From Acanthosoma haemorrhoidale (Eukaryota > Arthropoda > Insecta > Hemiptera > Acanthosomatidae), in the NCBI GenBank assembly GCA_930367205.1, contig OV884015.1:33099288-33163287 (forward strand): a stretch of 64,000 bases of DNA. Reading direction: 5' to 3'. Every line of letters starts with the position of its first letter. The first letter of the stretch is position 1. The notes beneath the pieces are model-generated. The model was not told where the DNA came from. It ran no database searches and saw nothing but the letters and a program-made list of their open reading frames with translations. Positions 24,690 through 35,505 of this stretch are shown here, piece after piece. The position numbers were made by a program, and so were the translations under genes.

Positions 24690-24815
24690 CATGTCCAAGT
24701 AATTTGGTTTCTATTGGGAGATGGGATGTCCTTTGATGAAGTCTGTACAGTTGCCCAAAGTGTCTGTTTAATTTCCTTGTCTTTTTAGCCACGTGTCGGT
24801 CACGGTAACAAGAAA
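24690..24815 (-). mobile_element. LINE reverse-transcriptase fragment (minus)
   Basis: The minus strand reads RHFGQLYRLHQRTSHLPIETKLL, matching the thumb region of LINE J2 at 43400-43500 (RRFGQLYRLLQRTSHLS). About 120 bp, frame-broken, at the 5' junction of A'. Confidence 0.78.
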
Positions 24816-25342
24816 AAAATGTGAGTGTTTGGGAGGTATGACTTAGTAACAATAATTATGTACTCATACAATAGAACACAAAACGTAAATGAGCTGGATA
24901 TAAGAGTAGGGGGTGGGTAGCTGATGAAATTATATTAATATGTAACAGTTGACAGGTTTGAGCTATATCGATGTACAGATAATTGATAAAAATACTTTTG
25001 TAACTCGCATGGCTAAAAAAAATTTACGATACCATATAAAACTGAGTCTACCAAATAGTTTCGGTTGTTATAGAATGTGTGTACAGGATAAACTAAGTAA
25101 TATATATGGCAATGGTAAATCTATAAAGATCTTTCAATCTGTACAGCCAATGATAACAAATATTATAGCTCTTTAGAACCTGATGTATACTTGCATATGC
25201 GACAATAATACGAAAAGTATGACAAAACGTTCTCTACGAACTAATTTGAAGAATACTTAAGCCAATCTTACAACAAAATATAATTTGATATAGCATGAGG
25301 TCACAATATTTTAACAAATATACTTTAGTATATATATATATA
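24816..25342. other. Spacer between divergent gypsy elements
   Basis: AT-rich, ending in an (AT)n run (25329-25342) that directly precedes the LTR of A. The 75-codon frame at 24949-25176 starts at ATG or near-ATG sequence but has no recognisable domain. Confidence 0.5.
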
Positions 25343-25512
25343 AGTTAAGGTTCGGACATCGCAGATAGCCAGCCTAATCCTCAAGTCATCGGGAGGTTAA
25401 CATCCCGAATGTATTTAGAGAGGCTTTAAAAGGCTCAATAAAAACAGTCTTGTGACAACTCTCGCTCTGTAATTACGTTCAACCTCTTTCCTTTTACTTC
25501 AAGTTTTGAACT
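25343..25512 (+). mobile_element. 5' LTR of gypsy A
   Basis: AGTTAAGGTTCGGACATCGC to TTTGAACT. Nearly identical to 32129-32299 except for scattered changes and the final ~10 bases. Contains AATAAAAACAGTCTTGTG, a likely polyadenylation signal and R region. Confidence 0.88.
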
Positions 25513-25619
25513 GATGCCGAAACCCGGGGGTGGAGTGGGTTCGAGTCATTAATGTGCGAGTTGGCTTTTGTTTTTTTTTCCTTCTCATTCGCTTTCGTGT
25601 GATTTAATTAAAGTAGGTA

Positions 25620-25729
25620 ATGGTGGACTTGCGGCCGGCAGCGTTTGAAGTTCCACAGTTACCTAAAGAAACCATGGCTGAAGCCCATGCGAACTCGCTG
25701 GCATGGACGAAGGTGCGGGCAGTGACCTC
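25620..25729 (+). pseudogene. Gypsy A gag, N-terminal piece
   Basis: ATG at 25620 starts an open stretch (MVDLRPAAFEVPQLPKET...) 108 bp after the LTR, the expected place for gag. It is cut at 25729/25730 by element B. The frame runs into B and stops at once. Downstream Gag resumes at 27825. Confidence 0.7.
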
Positions 25730-25757
25730 AGTTAAATAATCTTGTTCGAGGATAGTA

Positions 25758-26640
25758 TTAAAAAAAAACTTTATTATAAATAACAATCAAAACACTGGTA
25801 TAAGAAGAGCGTTGGGAATAAGCAGTCACTTCATTAGAACATAAGTCGTCTTGTATTATCTGTTCGTCTGTTGGTTGGGAAATAAGTTGCTCTAAATCTA
25901 TAGTTATTGTGTCATATTCTGGACTATCCTTTACTGGGAGTGATTCTATTTCTTCAATGTCCATGCCATCATTACTATAGTTAGTTTCGTCTTCCTTATT
26001 TTCCGAGTATTTGTGGTCTCTTTTTTCTTTTAATTTAATACCGGTTATTATTTCGTCATTATGACATTTTATTTCGGCTACTTCGTTAGATTTTGCTGTT
26101 TTATCCTTAAGTTTGGGTAAGGAATAAGTATGATTTATTGCATATTCTGGTCGGGGGTTGGTTCTTTGTCATTGCGATCGAAGTCTAAAAAATGTTCACA
26201 TTTTTGGGATATCTTATTAATTTGTTCTTTTAATTGTTTGATTTCTTTGTCCTTATCGTTTTCTGTATAGTGAACGCGATTCCTAGCTGTTCTCATAGAG
26301 ACAGTTTGGTTCTCTCTTTGTTGTTCTTGTCTTGGTTGGGGATTGAAATATTTTCTTTGTTCATGAGGTTTCCATGATTGGTTGTGTCTCTCGTTATTGT
26401 CTCGGTTATAGTTTGGTGTATAACGTTGGTAATTTTGTTGCGGTTTTTGTTGATGATTTTGTTGTATTTGGTCTTGTCTTTGTTTCCATGTTCTTTTAAA
26501 ATTGGGATCATAATTTTTTCCTAGGTATTTGGGATTTCTTTGTTGTTGGTTTTGATACTGTTGTCTTGGTTCATATCTTTCATAATGTTTATGAGGGTCA
26601 AAGTTTCTACCTTTATAATTTGATTGTTGGGGTGCGCGTT
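25758..26640 (-). pseudogene. Gypsy B gag C-terminal remnant
   Basis: Asn/Lys/Gln-rich fragments in shifting frames (for example 26511-26293 and 25964-25758), plus a stretch with DKDKEIKQLKEQINKI that could form a short coiled coil. Cysteines for a zinc knuckle are not visible, which fits gypsy/17.6-type Gags that often lack them. The last 20 or so codons of the 25964-25758 frame are LTR sequence. Confidence 0.6.
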
Positions 26641-26765
26641 TTTTGAGGTTTATCGTAAATTCAATCTATAATTTCATCGGTTTCTCTTTTTAGAAATTGT
26701 TCGATATCTTCAAGCGTTTCGTATTTTACATGGATAAGTTGAGCGTTTAACTCTGGGTGTAAATG

Positions 26766-27260
26766 TCACTTACAATGGGTAGCTATTTGTAAATCGTATT
26801 CAACAATTTTTGCATTTTTTTGTTCTAAAGTAAATTTGTCATTAGTTCTGATTCTAGCACTTAAATCCTCTCGTAGGATCATTAGTCTGTCAATATACGT
26901 TAAAGGATGTTCATTGTAATGGGGTTTGGTTTCATAGATTTCACAAATGCTTTTCTGGATGCTTTTAATGTCTCTAAATTTCTTTTTAATGTCGTTAAGT
27001 AATTGGTCTATGTTAGTATAAAATTTTTTACATGATCTCGCTTTTCCTACAAGTTTATTACGGACGTGTGCTAATAATCTTTGATGGTTTCCAATTCTAT
27101 TTGAATTATAAGCATTGCATGAATATTCGAATACTGTCAATAAAATCTACTAAAGTGTCTGATGACCCATCGAAAGTTGGGATCAAATGAAAATCTGAAT
27201 CTTTAATTACGTAATTAGTTCCTTCCATTTCTTCTGTTTCTGTAATGTTTCTTAAAAGGT
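26766..27260 (-). pseudogene. Gypsy B gag, capsid region
   Basis: The minus strand begins in one frame (FHLIPTFDGSSDTLVDFIDS, about 27150-27220) and continues in another as a 124-codon frame (27140-26766) containing HVRNKLVGKAR, IDQLLNDIKKKF and ETKPHYNEHPLTYIDRLM, a pattern typical of gypsy/17.6-type Gag capsids. A frameshift near 27130 separates the pieces. Below 26766 the frame stops but Gag-like sequence resumes (LNAQLIHVKYETLEDIEQFL). Clearly inactive. Confidence 0.8.
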
Positions 27261-27596
27261 TAAGTCTGTCAGTTACTGATATCATAAAGTCAGAATGTAT
27301 ACAATAATTGTATTTACCAAGTAATGATGTCTTCAGTGAAGTCCAGTTTTCTTTCTTCCTTCAACTTCCTCAGATATATAACAAATTTCTTTAGGGTATT
27401 ACCTGGTAAAAATCTATTGAAATAGATCAGTACCCAATATCGGTGAAGTCCTGTGGGGTTTCTTTTCAGAGGTAATTGCATCGGTCTTCTCACGCTATTG
27501 GAGTGGTCTCACTGTCCGTTGCCAAATGAGGGATCTCTAAATGGTGGACTCCCGTGAAGTTACGGAGTATACTGCCAGGTGCCTGTTCGGTATGCC

Positions 27597-27824
27597 AGTT
27601 AAATAATCTTGTTTGAGGATGATATTTTAAAAAACTTTATTATGAATAACAATCAAAACACTAGGACATCCTTTGACTAAGGCTAAAGGACAAGTGTACA
27701 ACAGTACTTCAACAGAAGGCCCTAGCAGGTAGCAAAGGGTTACGGTTGTAAAGATCTAAGGAAGGGTAGACCATATGTCTCAACTGAAGTACACATTTCA
27801 GCTAAAAACGAATATTATATAACT
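27597..27824 (-). mobile_element. 5' LTR of gypsy B
   Basis: 228 bp; on the minus strand AGTTATATAATATTCG to GATTATTTAACT with an AATAAAG signal. The counterpart solo LTR is at 23548-23812. The last ~60 bases recur at 25730-25795. Confidence 0.85.
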
Positions 27825-28545
27825 GTCGCAGGACATTAGGAAAATGATCTCAGACCTCGAAAAATTTTCTGGGGTACTAGGTGAGTTGAATCATTTTCTC
27901 AAAGGTGGGGATAGAATTATAGAGGATACAAGCCAAGATGGACGAAGGGTTATTCGACCCAGGTAATGCTAAGTCAATAAAGGCAGGCCTAGTGTGCAGG
28001 GTGAAAAGGAAGGTGCTGAACATGATACAGGCGGACGAGGATAGGGAGATAGTAAAGACGAGACTGAAGAAAGCATATAGGGGGGGGGCGATGGACCTCA
28101 GAGGTGGATATCTTCTAAATGTTTCGAGAAATGAAATCTCCGAGACAGAATAGTGGAGAGTATGCTGCAGTCCTGGTAGTCCGCTACAATAAAATAAACG
28201 AGAAAATGAGGAAGACAACTAGCGCCGAGGAATTGGAGGGCAGGATGGGGTTCCTGTCTACCATTTTAAAGGGAAAATTAGTGAAGGAGACGGGAAGAGT
28301 TCCCTAATGAGCGATCGTTCCTAGAATGCGCCCAGACGATGATAGATGCTAGCGCAAGAGAGGAAGAAGTAAAAATGAACGAAGATGACATAGATTGGAG
28401 CCAGATCAGACAGGAGAAACAGGACCCCAAAAGCAGTGTGGAAGAGACAGGAAACGCCGTTTGCCGGTAGAGACAGAGGAGCGACAAGAGAGAGAAGATT
28501 GGGAGTGACGAGGCCTAGGTACGCCCCTCGGAAAGAAGATAGGAA
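27825..28545 (+). pseudogene. Gypsy A gag, capsid part
   Basis: Resumes after element B with DIRKMISDLEKFSGVLGELN and continues in shifted frames: RVKRKVLNMIQADEDREIVK then YAAVLVVRYNKINEKM, EELEGRMGFLSTILKGKLV. Alternating helices and the position before zinc knuckles fit a retrotransposon capsid. At least three frame changes. Confidence 0.72.
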
Positions 28546-28962
28546 ATGTCATGGCTGTGGAAGACGGGCCATCTGGTAGCTCAGCGTCCTCACACTAAGT
28601 GCTTTGAGTGTGGGGAAGAAGGACACATAGCAAGACAATGTCCATACTTGTTTCGTAGAAAAGAATTTTACAAAGCAGAACCAATGGAGGTGAATAACCA
28701 GCGGATCCGGGAGAGGCGGAGCGCCAATACAATAATATCTCGTGGTGCGTTAGAGAGGTTGCGTGGAGGAGAGAGGGCACACCAGATCAAGGTATGTAGG
28801 TGTAAATTACTTACTCTGGGGGCACCCTGCGAAGTAATGGGAGAAGCGGTCGTGGGGCTGGACGAATGGGCGAAAGTAATGGGTGACATAAAAGTACACG
28901 TCATGGAAGATATGCCGCGGGAATACCAGAAAACGAGGGTGAGAACTGGGGGATCAAACTAG
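28546..28962 (+). pseudogene. Gypsy A nucleocapsid zinc knuckle and protease-like region
   Basis: A clean CCHC knuckle CFECGEEGHIARQC at about residues 19-32. A second knuckle begins just upstream in another frame (CHGCGR), so the pair is frame-broken. C-terminal to it, NTIISRGALERLR and VHVMEDMPREYQ fit the flaps and later strands of the retroviral-type aspartic protease, but the catalytic Asp-Thr/Ser-Gly triad that should precede NTIISR is absent. The frame ends TGGSN. Confidence 0.75.
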
Positions 28963-28984
28963 GGAAGAAAACTAGGTTACGAGA

Positions 28985-29856
28985 GTGGAGGATTGGAGGG
29001 AAAGTCAGCGGAGTGAGTTTAGGGATATTTTTTTCGCTGAAGGGGACAAGCTAGAAGCAACAGGGAAAACGCTACATGAGATCCCGTTAAAAGTAGAGCG
29101 GGTGACGTATGTGAAGGAGAGGCGGTATCCACAAGCGCTCAGACAACATATTAGAAAGGAGATCGAGGATTTCAAACGCCAAGGTATCATCAGAGATAGC
29201 ACGTCTCCGTATAATAGCCCTTTGTGGGCAGTGAAAAAGAAAAGTCGACCGGGAGATAGTCAGGAAAAATACCGAATCGTGGTGGATTTTCGGAAACTTA
29301 ACGACAATACCCTGGACGAAAAATATCCGATCCCGCGGTTCGAAGACATTCTAGACAGACTCAACGGTGCGAAAATCTTTAGCAAATTAGACCTAAAAGC
29401 AGGGTACCATCAAATCAAGCTAGCTGCGCATGACCAACATAATACGGCGTTCTCGTTCGAAAGAGGGCATTTTGAGTTCACGAGAATGCTCCAATAACCT
29501 TTCAGCGCCTCATGGACGAACTTCTTAGAGGAATGGACGAAAATATGTGCCAAATATACGTATTTAGAAGATTAAGAGATTTCGGATTGAAACTGTCAAT
29601 AGACAAATCGTCACTGGGGCAGGAGCAGATTAGTTTTTTAGGGGACACAATCTCGCAGGAAGGGGTTCAACCAGACTCGACGCAAGAAGAAGCGATCCAG
29701 AAAATGGAGGTGCCAAAAGACGTAAAAGGAATTTGGAGATTACTGGGCACACTCAATTACTACCGCCGTTTCGTGCCGGATATGGCAGAATATATGGTAC
29801 GCATTAACAACTTACTACGGAAAGGAGCACGGATAATGATCACGCCGCTGATATAG
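28985..29856 (+). pseudogene. Gypsy A reverse transcriptase, catalytic box deleted
   Basis: Reverse transcriptase of the element, copying its RNA into cDNA. Frame 28985-29497 carries fingers and palm: GIIRDSTSPYNSPLWAVKKK, KYRIVVDFRKLNDNTL and KLDLKAGYHQIKL (first catalytic Asp in SKLDL). It stops at 29497 where a short deletion removes residues normally found before the NAP motif. The next frame (29512-29856) goes from MDELLRGMDENMCQIYV directly to FRRLRDFGLKLS. The YxDD box and ~20 following residues, which normally lie between those two pieces, are missing. The thumb/connection follows (LGDTISQEGVQ, LGTLNYYRRFVPDMAEY). Confidence 0.88.
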
Positions 29857-29874
29857 CAGAATATCCGCAAATGC

Positions 29875-30841
29875 TTGGCACGTTTGCAGGAGGCGCCGAT
29901 TTTGGCTTTCCCTAACTTCGAGAAGGATTTCACGATCACCACCGACGCAAGCGACTATGCACGACGGGAAAAGACCGGTGGCTTACGCGAGCAGACGGCT
30001 GACGGACACGGAAGCGCGGTACAGCACTCTGGAACGAGAAATCCTCGGGATAGTGTGGGCCATTGGGTACTTCCACCCACATGTCTTTGGCAGAAGGTTT
30101 CGAATACATACGGACCACCGACCACTTCAATGGGTCGGAAAACTCAAAGAATCCTCCTCAAGGGTAACGAGGTGGAAGGAATTCTTAGCGCAATACAATC
30201 TGGATATCGTGTATAAGCCAGGGAAAGACAACGTGGTGGCAGATTGGCTGTCGCGCGCTATTATGGTGAACGCCATAGAGGAAGGGGAAACATCGAGCGG
30301 TATGAAGCAATTTATTGGGGAATGGACGCCTGGAGAAGTGGGCAGGAGCAGCACGAGGGAAGATAGTGACAGGAGTGCGGATCCACTGTCCGACGAGTCT
30401 ATAGGGGAGAGACCACGTGATATGGAGGTGACGGATGAAATCATCAATGATAAGCGGAGGAAGATCATTTGGAAAACTCAAACATTAGGTACTCTGAAAA
30501 TACTCCATAGTACGTACGGTAGGAGTCAGATCGTGACAATTTGGTCACCGCCGGGAGTTCGTGGAGATCAAATTTGTCAGGCTCTCAAGGACGTGTCAAA
30601 ACCTGGCAAAACACACCATTTATTTGTGGGTACCACGACTGTGTGGGACAAAATTAAAAAGCTGTGGCCGCAAGAGCTGTTAGGGGTGGATCGCTCGTTC
30701 ATTCGTTGTCTTTCCGCGGTCCAGACCCTGCGTGACGAGGAACAGCAACGTGAGGTAACACTGGCGTATCACCAAGGAAAAACCAACCACCGCCGTTGGC
30801 AGGAGACGGCGCAAGCACTACGAAGGCACTATTTTTGGTGA
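29875..30841 (+). pseudogene. Gypsy A RNase H and linker, frameshifted
   Basis: RNase H degrades the RNA strand of the hybrid. The first part (FPNFEKDFTITTDASDYA, with its catalytic Asp) is in frame 29875-30216, while the rest (KRPVAYASRRLTDTEARYST, LEREILGIVWAIGYF with Glu, RIHTDHRPLQW with Asp) is in frame 29957-30841. A small deletion after DASDYA explains the shift. The acidic residues survive on either side of it. A linker follows, then the integrase zinc-binding region (LAYHQGKTNHRRWQE) ending at a stop near 30841. Confidence 0.86.
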
Positions 30842-31781
30842 GGAATGCAGCGAACTATTCAGGAGGTAATCGGACCATGCGAAGTTTGCAAGAAGACAAA
30901 ATATAATAGACATCCCCCGCAGGGACGCCAGGAGGAATCACCCACGGCAGAAGCACCATTGATGGAGATTCAAGTGGACACCTTCACGTGGCGGGGTGTT
31001 AAGTGGGTCACTATCATCGACCCATTTAGCAAAGTGGCTATGGCCTATGCGGTAGGGGACAAGTCATCAGATTCCATATTACAAGCCCTCAATACATGAT
31101 TTCAATTCTACGGCATACCGGAGAGGATCTCGTCGGACGGGGGACGGGAGTTTGACAACGCAACCGTGAGAGCCGAAATGCAAAAACGGGATGTGGCATG
31201 GCATTTTAATACCCCCGGGCATCCCAAGAGCAGGGAAACCATCGCAAGGTTACACAGCACCCTCAGCTACCACTTACGCGTGTATCAGGTGGATAAAGGC
31301 CTGTCGGCGAACGTAGCGATGCCCATGGCGGTGACGGCATACAACCAATCGATACACGCCACGACAGGGGTTAGCACCCTTTGAAATTTTGTTTGGATTA
31401 CGAGTGAGACCGAGGAACTGACCAGAGACGGTGGCGGATGAGGGGATGGTGGCACAGCTCCATAACACCCACATACAGCTCGGAAAGATGTGGTACAAGG
31501 TACGCGATAAGATTATGCGCGAGAAATCCAAGCGCGTGGCGCGGGCAAATTTGAAGGTGTGGGATCGCATAGGGGCAAAATTGATTAGGACCGTTGTATA
31601 CAGAAAAGTCGTGTCAAATCGTAGTAAGGAACTGGTTCGATACGAGGGGCCCTTCAAGGTCATCATAATTCGGGAACATAATCTCGTGACCATCGAGAGC
31701 ATGACCTCCCCAAAAAAGAGGCGAGCCGTTCACATTGAACTGTTGAAACTCCCGCCACAGGGGGGGGGGGGAAGGTGTTGA
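30842..31781 (+). pseudogene. Gypsy A integrase, catalytic Glu replaced
   Basis: Integrase joins cDNA to the chromosome. Pieces in order: CEVCKKTKYNRHPPQGRQ (zinc Cys pair), QVDTFTWRGVKWVTIIDPFS (first Asp), a stop at 31097, then SDGGREFDN (second Asp) and PGHPKSRETIARLHSTL. In this family the residue before RLHSTL is the third catalytic acid (Glu); here the codon is GCA, Ala. The C-terminal domain (RIGAKLIRTVVYRK, RYEGPFKV, HIELLKLPP) ends near 31781. Internal stops at 31097 and 31382 also disable it. Confidence 0.86.
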
Positions 31782-32128
31782 ATGTGCGTAAGATGGTGTG
31801 CTCTCGATCCGATACGGAGCAACTGATTCGGAATCATATACTTCACATGTGAAGCTCAGAGAGTTTTTGTTTTTCTACCTTATATTGTGGATAAGTTCCA
31901 TTTTTTTTTTTTTACCTGGCAGCCGCCGGGTCACGGGTGAATGTATTATATTTTATTATTAGTATTACTCTTGTTTTATGTCTGTATTATCTCTTTTCTG
32001 TGTGTTCTGTTGTTTGGTGCGGACTATGAATATATTAAACCGTAAGCGTGATGTAAGGGATTACAGGCTGCGTGCTGCGTGCGCCGGACCTTGGAGTTTG
32101 AAGAGATATGCGTAAACTGGCAGGGGGG
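31782..32128 (+). other. Gypsy A 3' untranslated region and polypurine tract
   Basis: No frame after integrase; no env gene. Ends in a G-rich purine tract (about 32121-32128) immediately before AGTTAAGG of the LTR, where plus-strand DNA synthesis would start. A block GATGTAAGGGATTACAGGCTG is shared with A' (minus, about 22850). Confidence 0.75.
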
Positions 32129-32299
32129 AGTTAAGGTTCGGGCATCGTAGGCAGCCAGCCTAATCCTCAAGTCATCAGGAGGTTAACATCCCGAATGTAT
32201 TTAGAGAGGCTTTAAAAGGCTCAAATAAAAACAGTCTTGTGACAACTCTCGATCTGTAATTACGTTCAACCTCTTTCCTTTTTCTTCACGGTTTTCATT
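32129..32299 (+). mobile_element. 3' LTR of gypsy A
   Basis: AGTTAAGGTTCGGGCATCGT to about GGTTTTCATT. By eye it differs from the 5' LTR at only a few positions (for example gggcatcgtaggc for ggacatcgcagat), plus the final bases. The few LTR differences suggest a younger insertion than the broken coding region alone would imply. Confidence 0.86.
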
Positions 32300-32870
32300 G
32301 ACGATCATTAATTATATACACTATCTCATCACTATATCACAAGAACAATGAGGCGGTGTAAGTTTAAATTTCGCATGGTGATTTTTCTAATACTTTCGTG
32401 CTGCTGTAAGAAAGATTACTGAATAATTCGACTCCTTAAAGGTCTTAAGTTGGGCTGAGGTCTAAATCCATTTATGAGCTTATTTCCAGGGTACAAGACA
32501 TAAATTTCACCTGGCGATTCTCCTGACAGCTCGACATTCTGCAGCCGTAAAGGGATTAAAACATGTAGTTATCAAATAACTTTTCTTACCCTTTTTTAGC
32601 TAATCAAATAAATTTCAAACAGCTTCATTACTATTTAAAAGAAAGTCTCTGGAAGCCGTACAGAAACACGGTGTTTTACTAATGAACGGTGTTATTGTAA
32701 TGAACATTTAGTAAAAATATATTGGATAGTTGTGACGAGGCGTCTCATTATTAGACTTATATCTTTCGCATATAACTATTCGGCGAAAATGTATCAGACT
32801 CTTAGGAAGATGGTAGTTCGATCCATCAAGAAGAGTACTTGTACATTCACAAGCCAGCACTTGGACAATA
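32300..32870. other. AT-rich spacer
   Basis: No gene or repeat end recognised; a G run lies at about 32871-32880. Confidence 0.5.
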
Positions 32871-33460
32871 GGGGGGGGGGGTTGCTTTTTGTTTGCCAGA
32901 TTTACTAACTAAACTAACTTGCATCTAACAATAAAAACATAAATTAAATCTTAACCTTTAACCTCTTTCCCCGACAGTCTGTTGCCATCAATGCAGTCAG
33001 GGTGGGTGGGGTGTGACAGCCATAGTGTGGACTGGTCTTCTTCTGTTTTTTTCTTCTTTTTTTCATATCCCCTTGTTACAAAATTAATATATATTACAAA
33101 TTATAGATTCTACAAACGAATCTATTTACAATTGCTTCAGTATATTTCCTGTAGCTTAGCTACATATTCTACCACATTCTGTTTTTTACTAATAGTGATC
33201 TGCATTGTAAAAGTGTAATGATGAATATTATGCATTAATGGACTGAATTTATTAAAAGTGATGGGGCTCACCTTATTCATCATACAATGTGACTGGTCTT
33301 TTTTCTTTTTTCCTTCATAGCCCCTTTAAATTTACAGATAATTATATACAATTATAGATCCTCAGGCGAATCTATTTACAAATTATTTTTGTATTTCCTG
33401 TATCAAATGTGTTTTGATCAAACTTAAAACTAACTTACATACTAATTCTTAACCTCGGAC
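32871..33460 (-). mobile_element. Two LINE J1 3' tails in tandem (minus)
   Basis: The minus strand shows two J1 3'UTR ends: one ending at about 33055 (tail T-rich on plus, TTCATATCCCCTTGTTAC), the other at about 33310 (TTCATAGCCCCTTTAAATTT). Blocks GGGGCTCACCTTATTC and CCCGACAGTCTGTTGCC match other J1 copies. The order shows one tail inserted in or beside another. No coding part survives. Confidence 0.75.
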
Positions 33461-34984
33461 TTGGTCTGAAACAATGACCAATTGTAGATAATGTTGACTT
33501 TAAGAGGATTACTTAAATGGCGTAATACTTATATAAATATATACTCACTCCCAGTTTCAGCCCGTATCCACATTTCTGCTGGGCAATACCCACATCAGTC
33601 GATGATCTCACCAGCATATCGCCCTATTGTTCACGTTTAGCACAGCTAGTTGGATACCCCCCTTGGAAGAAGAATCGATATGCGCACATCGATCATCGAC
33701 TCACTGATTCGATCTACTTCAAACCTGACAGCTGACATACTAACACTATCAAACGTGAAAGGTACCCTCGTTGGACGTAGGTTCACCTACACACAACAGG
33801 GTTTCCGTGGTTTGATTACTTCTACGTCGTTTAACACAATGTCACTAAATTACTAAACAACTAACATAAGTATATTACAAATAAAAACACGGACAATGAT
33901 TAATTTATCTCTTTATCATTCTTCGAACACTTCAATCACCAAACTTTAAGTTAATTAAACTCTTATTTTCTCAGACTAAAAACATCAAGTTAATTAGTTT
34001 AAGTTTATTCTTTCTTCTTCAAACAAGGTTTATAAACAAAATAGATGATTATTGAGAGTAATGTTTATTTTTATTTAATTTGCACACCATGGTAGAAACT
34101 TTTTAATTAGTTTAAGTAATTAAAGTTTGTTTATTTTGGAGTTTGTTCCTTTCGAAAGTCGACTTTTCTTTAATTTTACATCTTTAATCGTAGCAATATC
34201 ATCTATTTTAATTAAATAATCATGTCTATAGTAAAATATTATTAATTTCTCAGTTGTTTGTCAAAATTAAATTGGGTAAATTATCGGACATTTAAAATTA
34301 ATTATTTTTCGTTATTAAAAATAAAATGTTACCATAATTCATACATTTTTAGGTTTCCATCCAATTCTTGTGTTCACTTTTTTCTCGTTCTCAATTACAA
34401 CCACTACCCACCATAGAGAGGGAAACTACACTTCTCTGGGGAAGAGATTTAGCTTTCAATTGCAAAATGCTAAACCCCCCCCCCCCTTCCAAGTGTATAG
34501 ACCTATGTTGTTGTGATATTTAATATTATAGACTTTGTATATCAAGAAATTGAAATATACATATGTTATTCAAAGCATATATCAAGAAGGTGAAAATAAA
34601 AACAATTGAGAGTGGAGGAAAAAACAAAAGGGGTATAGTTGTTGTTGTTATGATGAGAACACAGCATTATTCACTCTAGTTTTGGGATCAGCCTGGTATT
34701 TTTAAGTATATGACTAGTGATCATAGTAAACATTTTTTATAAGTTACTCGTTGTTGGCCTGGAAGCGGATCGGAAGAGAAAAAGCACCAGGAAGAAGAAC
34801 CAAGAAGAAAAGGAAGAGAAAAAAATAGACGCGTAATTAATATAAATTTTTTTTTATAATTAAATATAATCTTTTTCCAGAATTATTTTTGTTAGTAGAA
34901 CCTACAAAACATCAGATAATAAGTAAATAAAATAAATTTAAAGTTAAAGAATAAAAATAAAATTGCGATATCTTTCAAAGAACG
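33461..34984. other. AT-rich spacer
   Basis: No supported gene; a poly(C) run lies near 34476-34490. The 68-codon frame at 33650-33856 has no recognised domain. Confidence 0.45.
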
Positions 34985-35505
34985 TAATAATATACTTAGC
35001 CCAAAGTTCCTGTGGATGTGGAGACTGAATGAGAAAGGGAAAGCCGTAGGACATAAGGGCAGAAAGCCGGTCAGTGCCTGAATTGCAGGTAACTAAATAA
35101 TTATTAAGAACAATTTCTTGGGCACTTCCGCTTCACTCTCCGAGGAGGTTTGTAGCGATAACTGATGCCGAAAGTTATTTTTCTAAGAGGCTTTGGAGAG
35201 GATTTGGTGTTAATTTTTTTTTTATTTGATTTGATGTGATCTTGGACAGAAGGATTATTAAGGTCATTGTGAAGGTTCCATTGGAGAATCTGATGGGCTT
35301 CTTCTAGCTCTTGTGTACGAATTCTTGGTTAGTCTCTTGTCAAGGTGGAGTCCAAGGTATCGCGTTGTGTCGCGTTTTCTAGGGCTGATGGTGACCAGGA
35401 TCTTCCAACGGTAGCACAAGCACTCATTCTTGCCGAGGTAAATTTGGAGAACATGGGATTCTATATTTGGTTGTGGATGGGATGAAAGATCATTTATCAG
35501 AAAAA
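34985..35505 (-). mobile_element. LINE reverse-transcriptase C-terminal fragment (minus)
   Basis: The minus strand reads TTRYLGLHLDKRLT, a hallmark of the RT thumb of Jockey-type LINEs (43111-43785 has VRCLGFRLDKRLTWN). The flanking sequence keeps the same register for about 500 bp but with stops. It lies directly upstream of the transporter gene. Confidence 0.75.

Larger units (their letters stand above)
25730..27824 (-). mobile_element. Gypsy element B, internally deleted (minus), nested in gag of A
   Basis: On the minus strand: a complete 5' LTR (27824 to 27597), a primer-site-like sequence (GGCATACCGAACAGGCACC), leader, gag, a short unassigned coding remnant, then only the last ~60 bases of the 3' LTR (25795 to 25730). 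Pol, any env, and most of the 3' LTR are missing, so a single large deletion probably joined the gag end to the 3' LTR. LTR ends AGTTA...TAACT are typical of insect gypsy-like elements. The insertion cuts the gag of A. Flanking bases (CCTC left, GTCG right) do not form a clear duplication. Confidence 0.82.
25343..32299 (+). mobile_element. Ty3/gypsy LTR retrotransposon A, with nested element B
   Basis: Two direct LTRs of about 170 bp flank gag-pol. Order: LTR, presumed primer-binding region (TGATGCCGAAACCCGGGG at 25512-25529), gag, zinc knuckle, protease-like region, reverse transcriptase, RNase H, integrase, polypurine tract (CAGGGGGGAG, about 32121-32130), LTR. The Pol order RT-RNaseH-integrase defines Ty3/gypsy. 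No env frame lies between integrase and the 3' LTR. Without the 2.1 kb insert the element is about 4.9 kb. Gag and pol are broken by many indels, so it cannot move on its own. I could not find a target-site duplication, and the 3' ends of the two LTRs differ. Confidence 0.9.

Noticed and set aside
31782..32128. env gene of element A
   Set aside because: Too short and without any frame, signal peptide or membrane segment.
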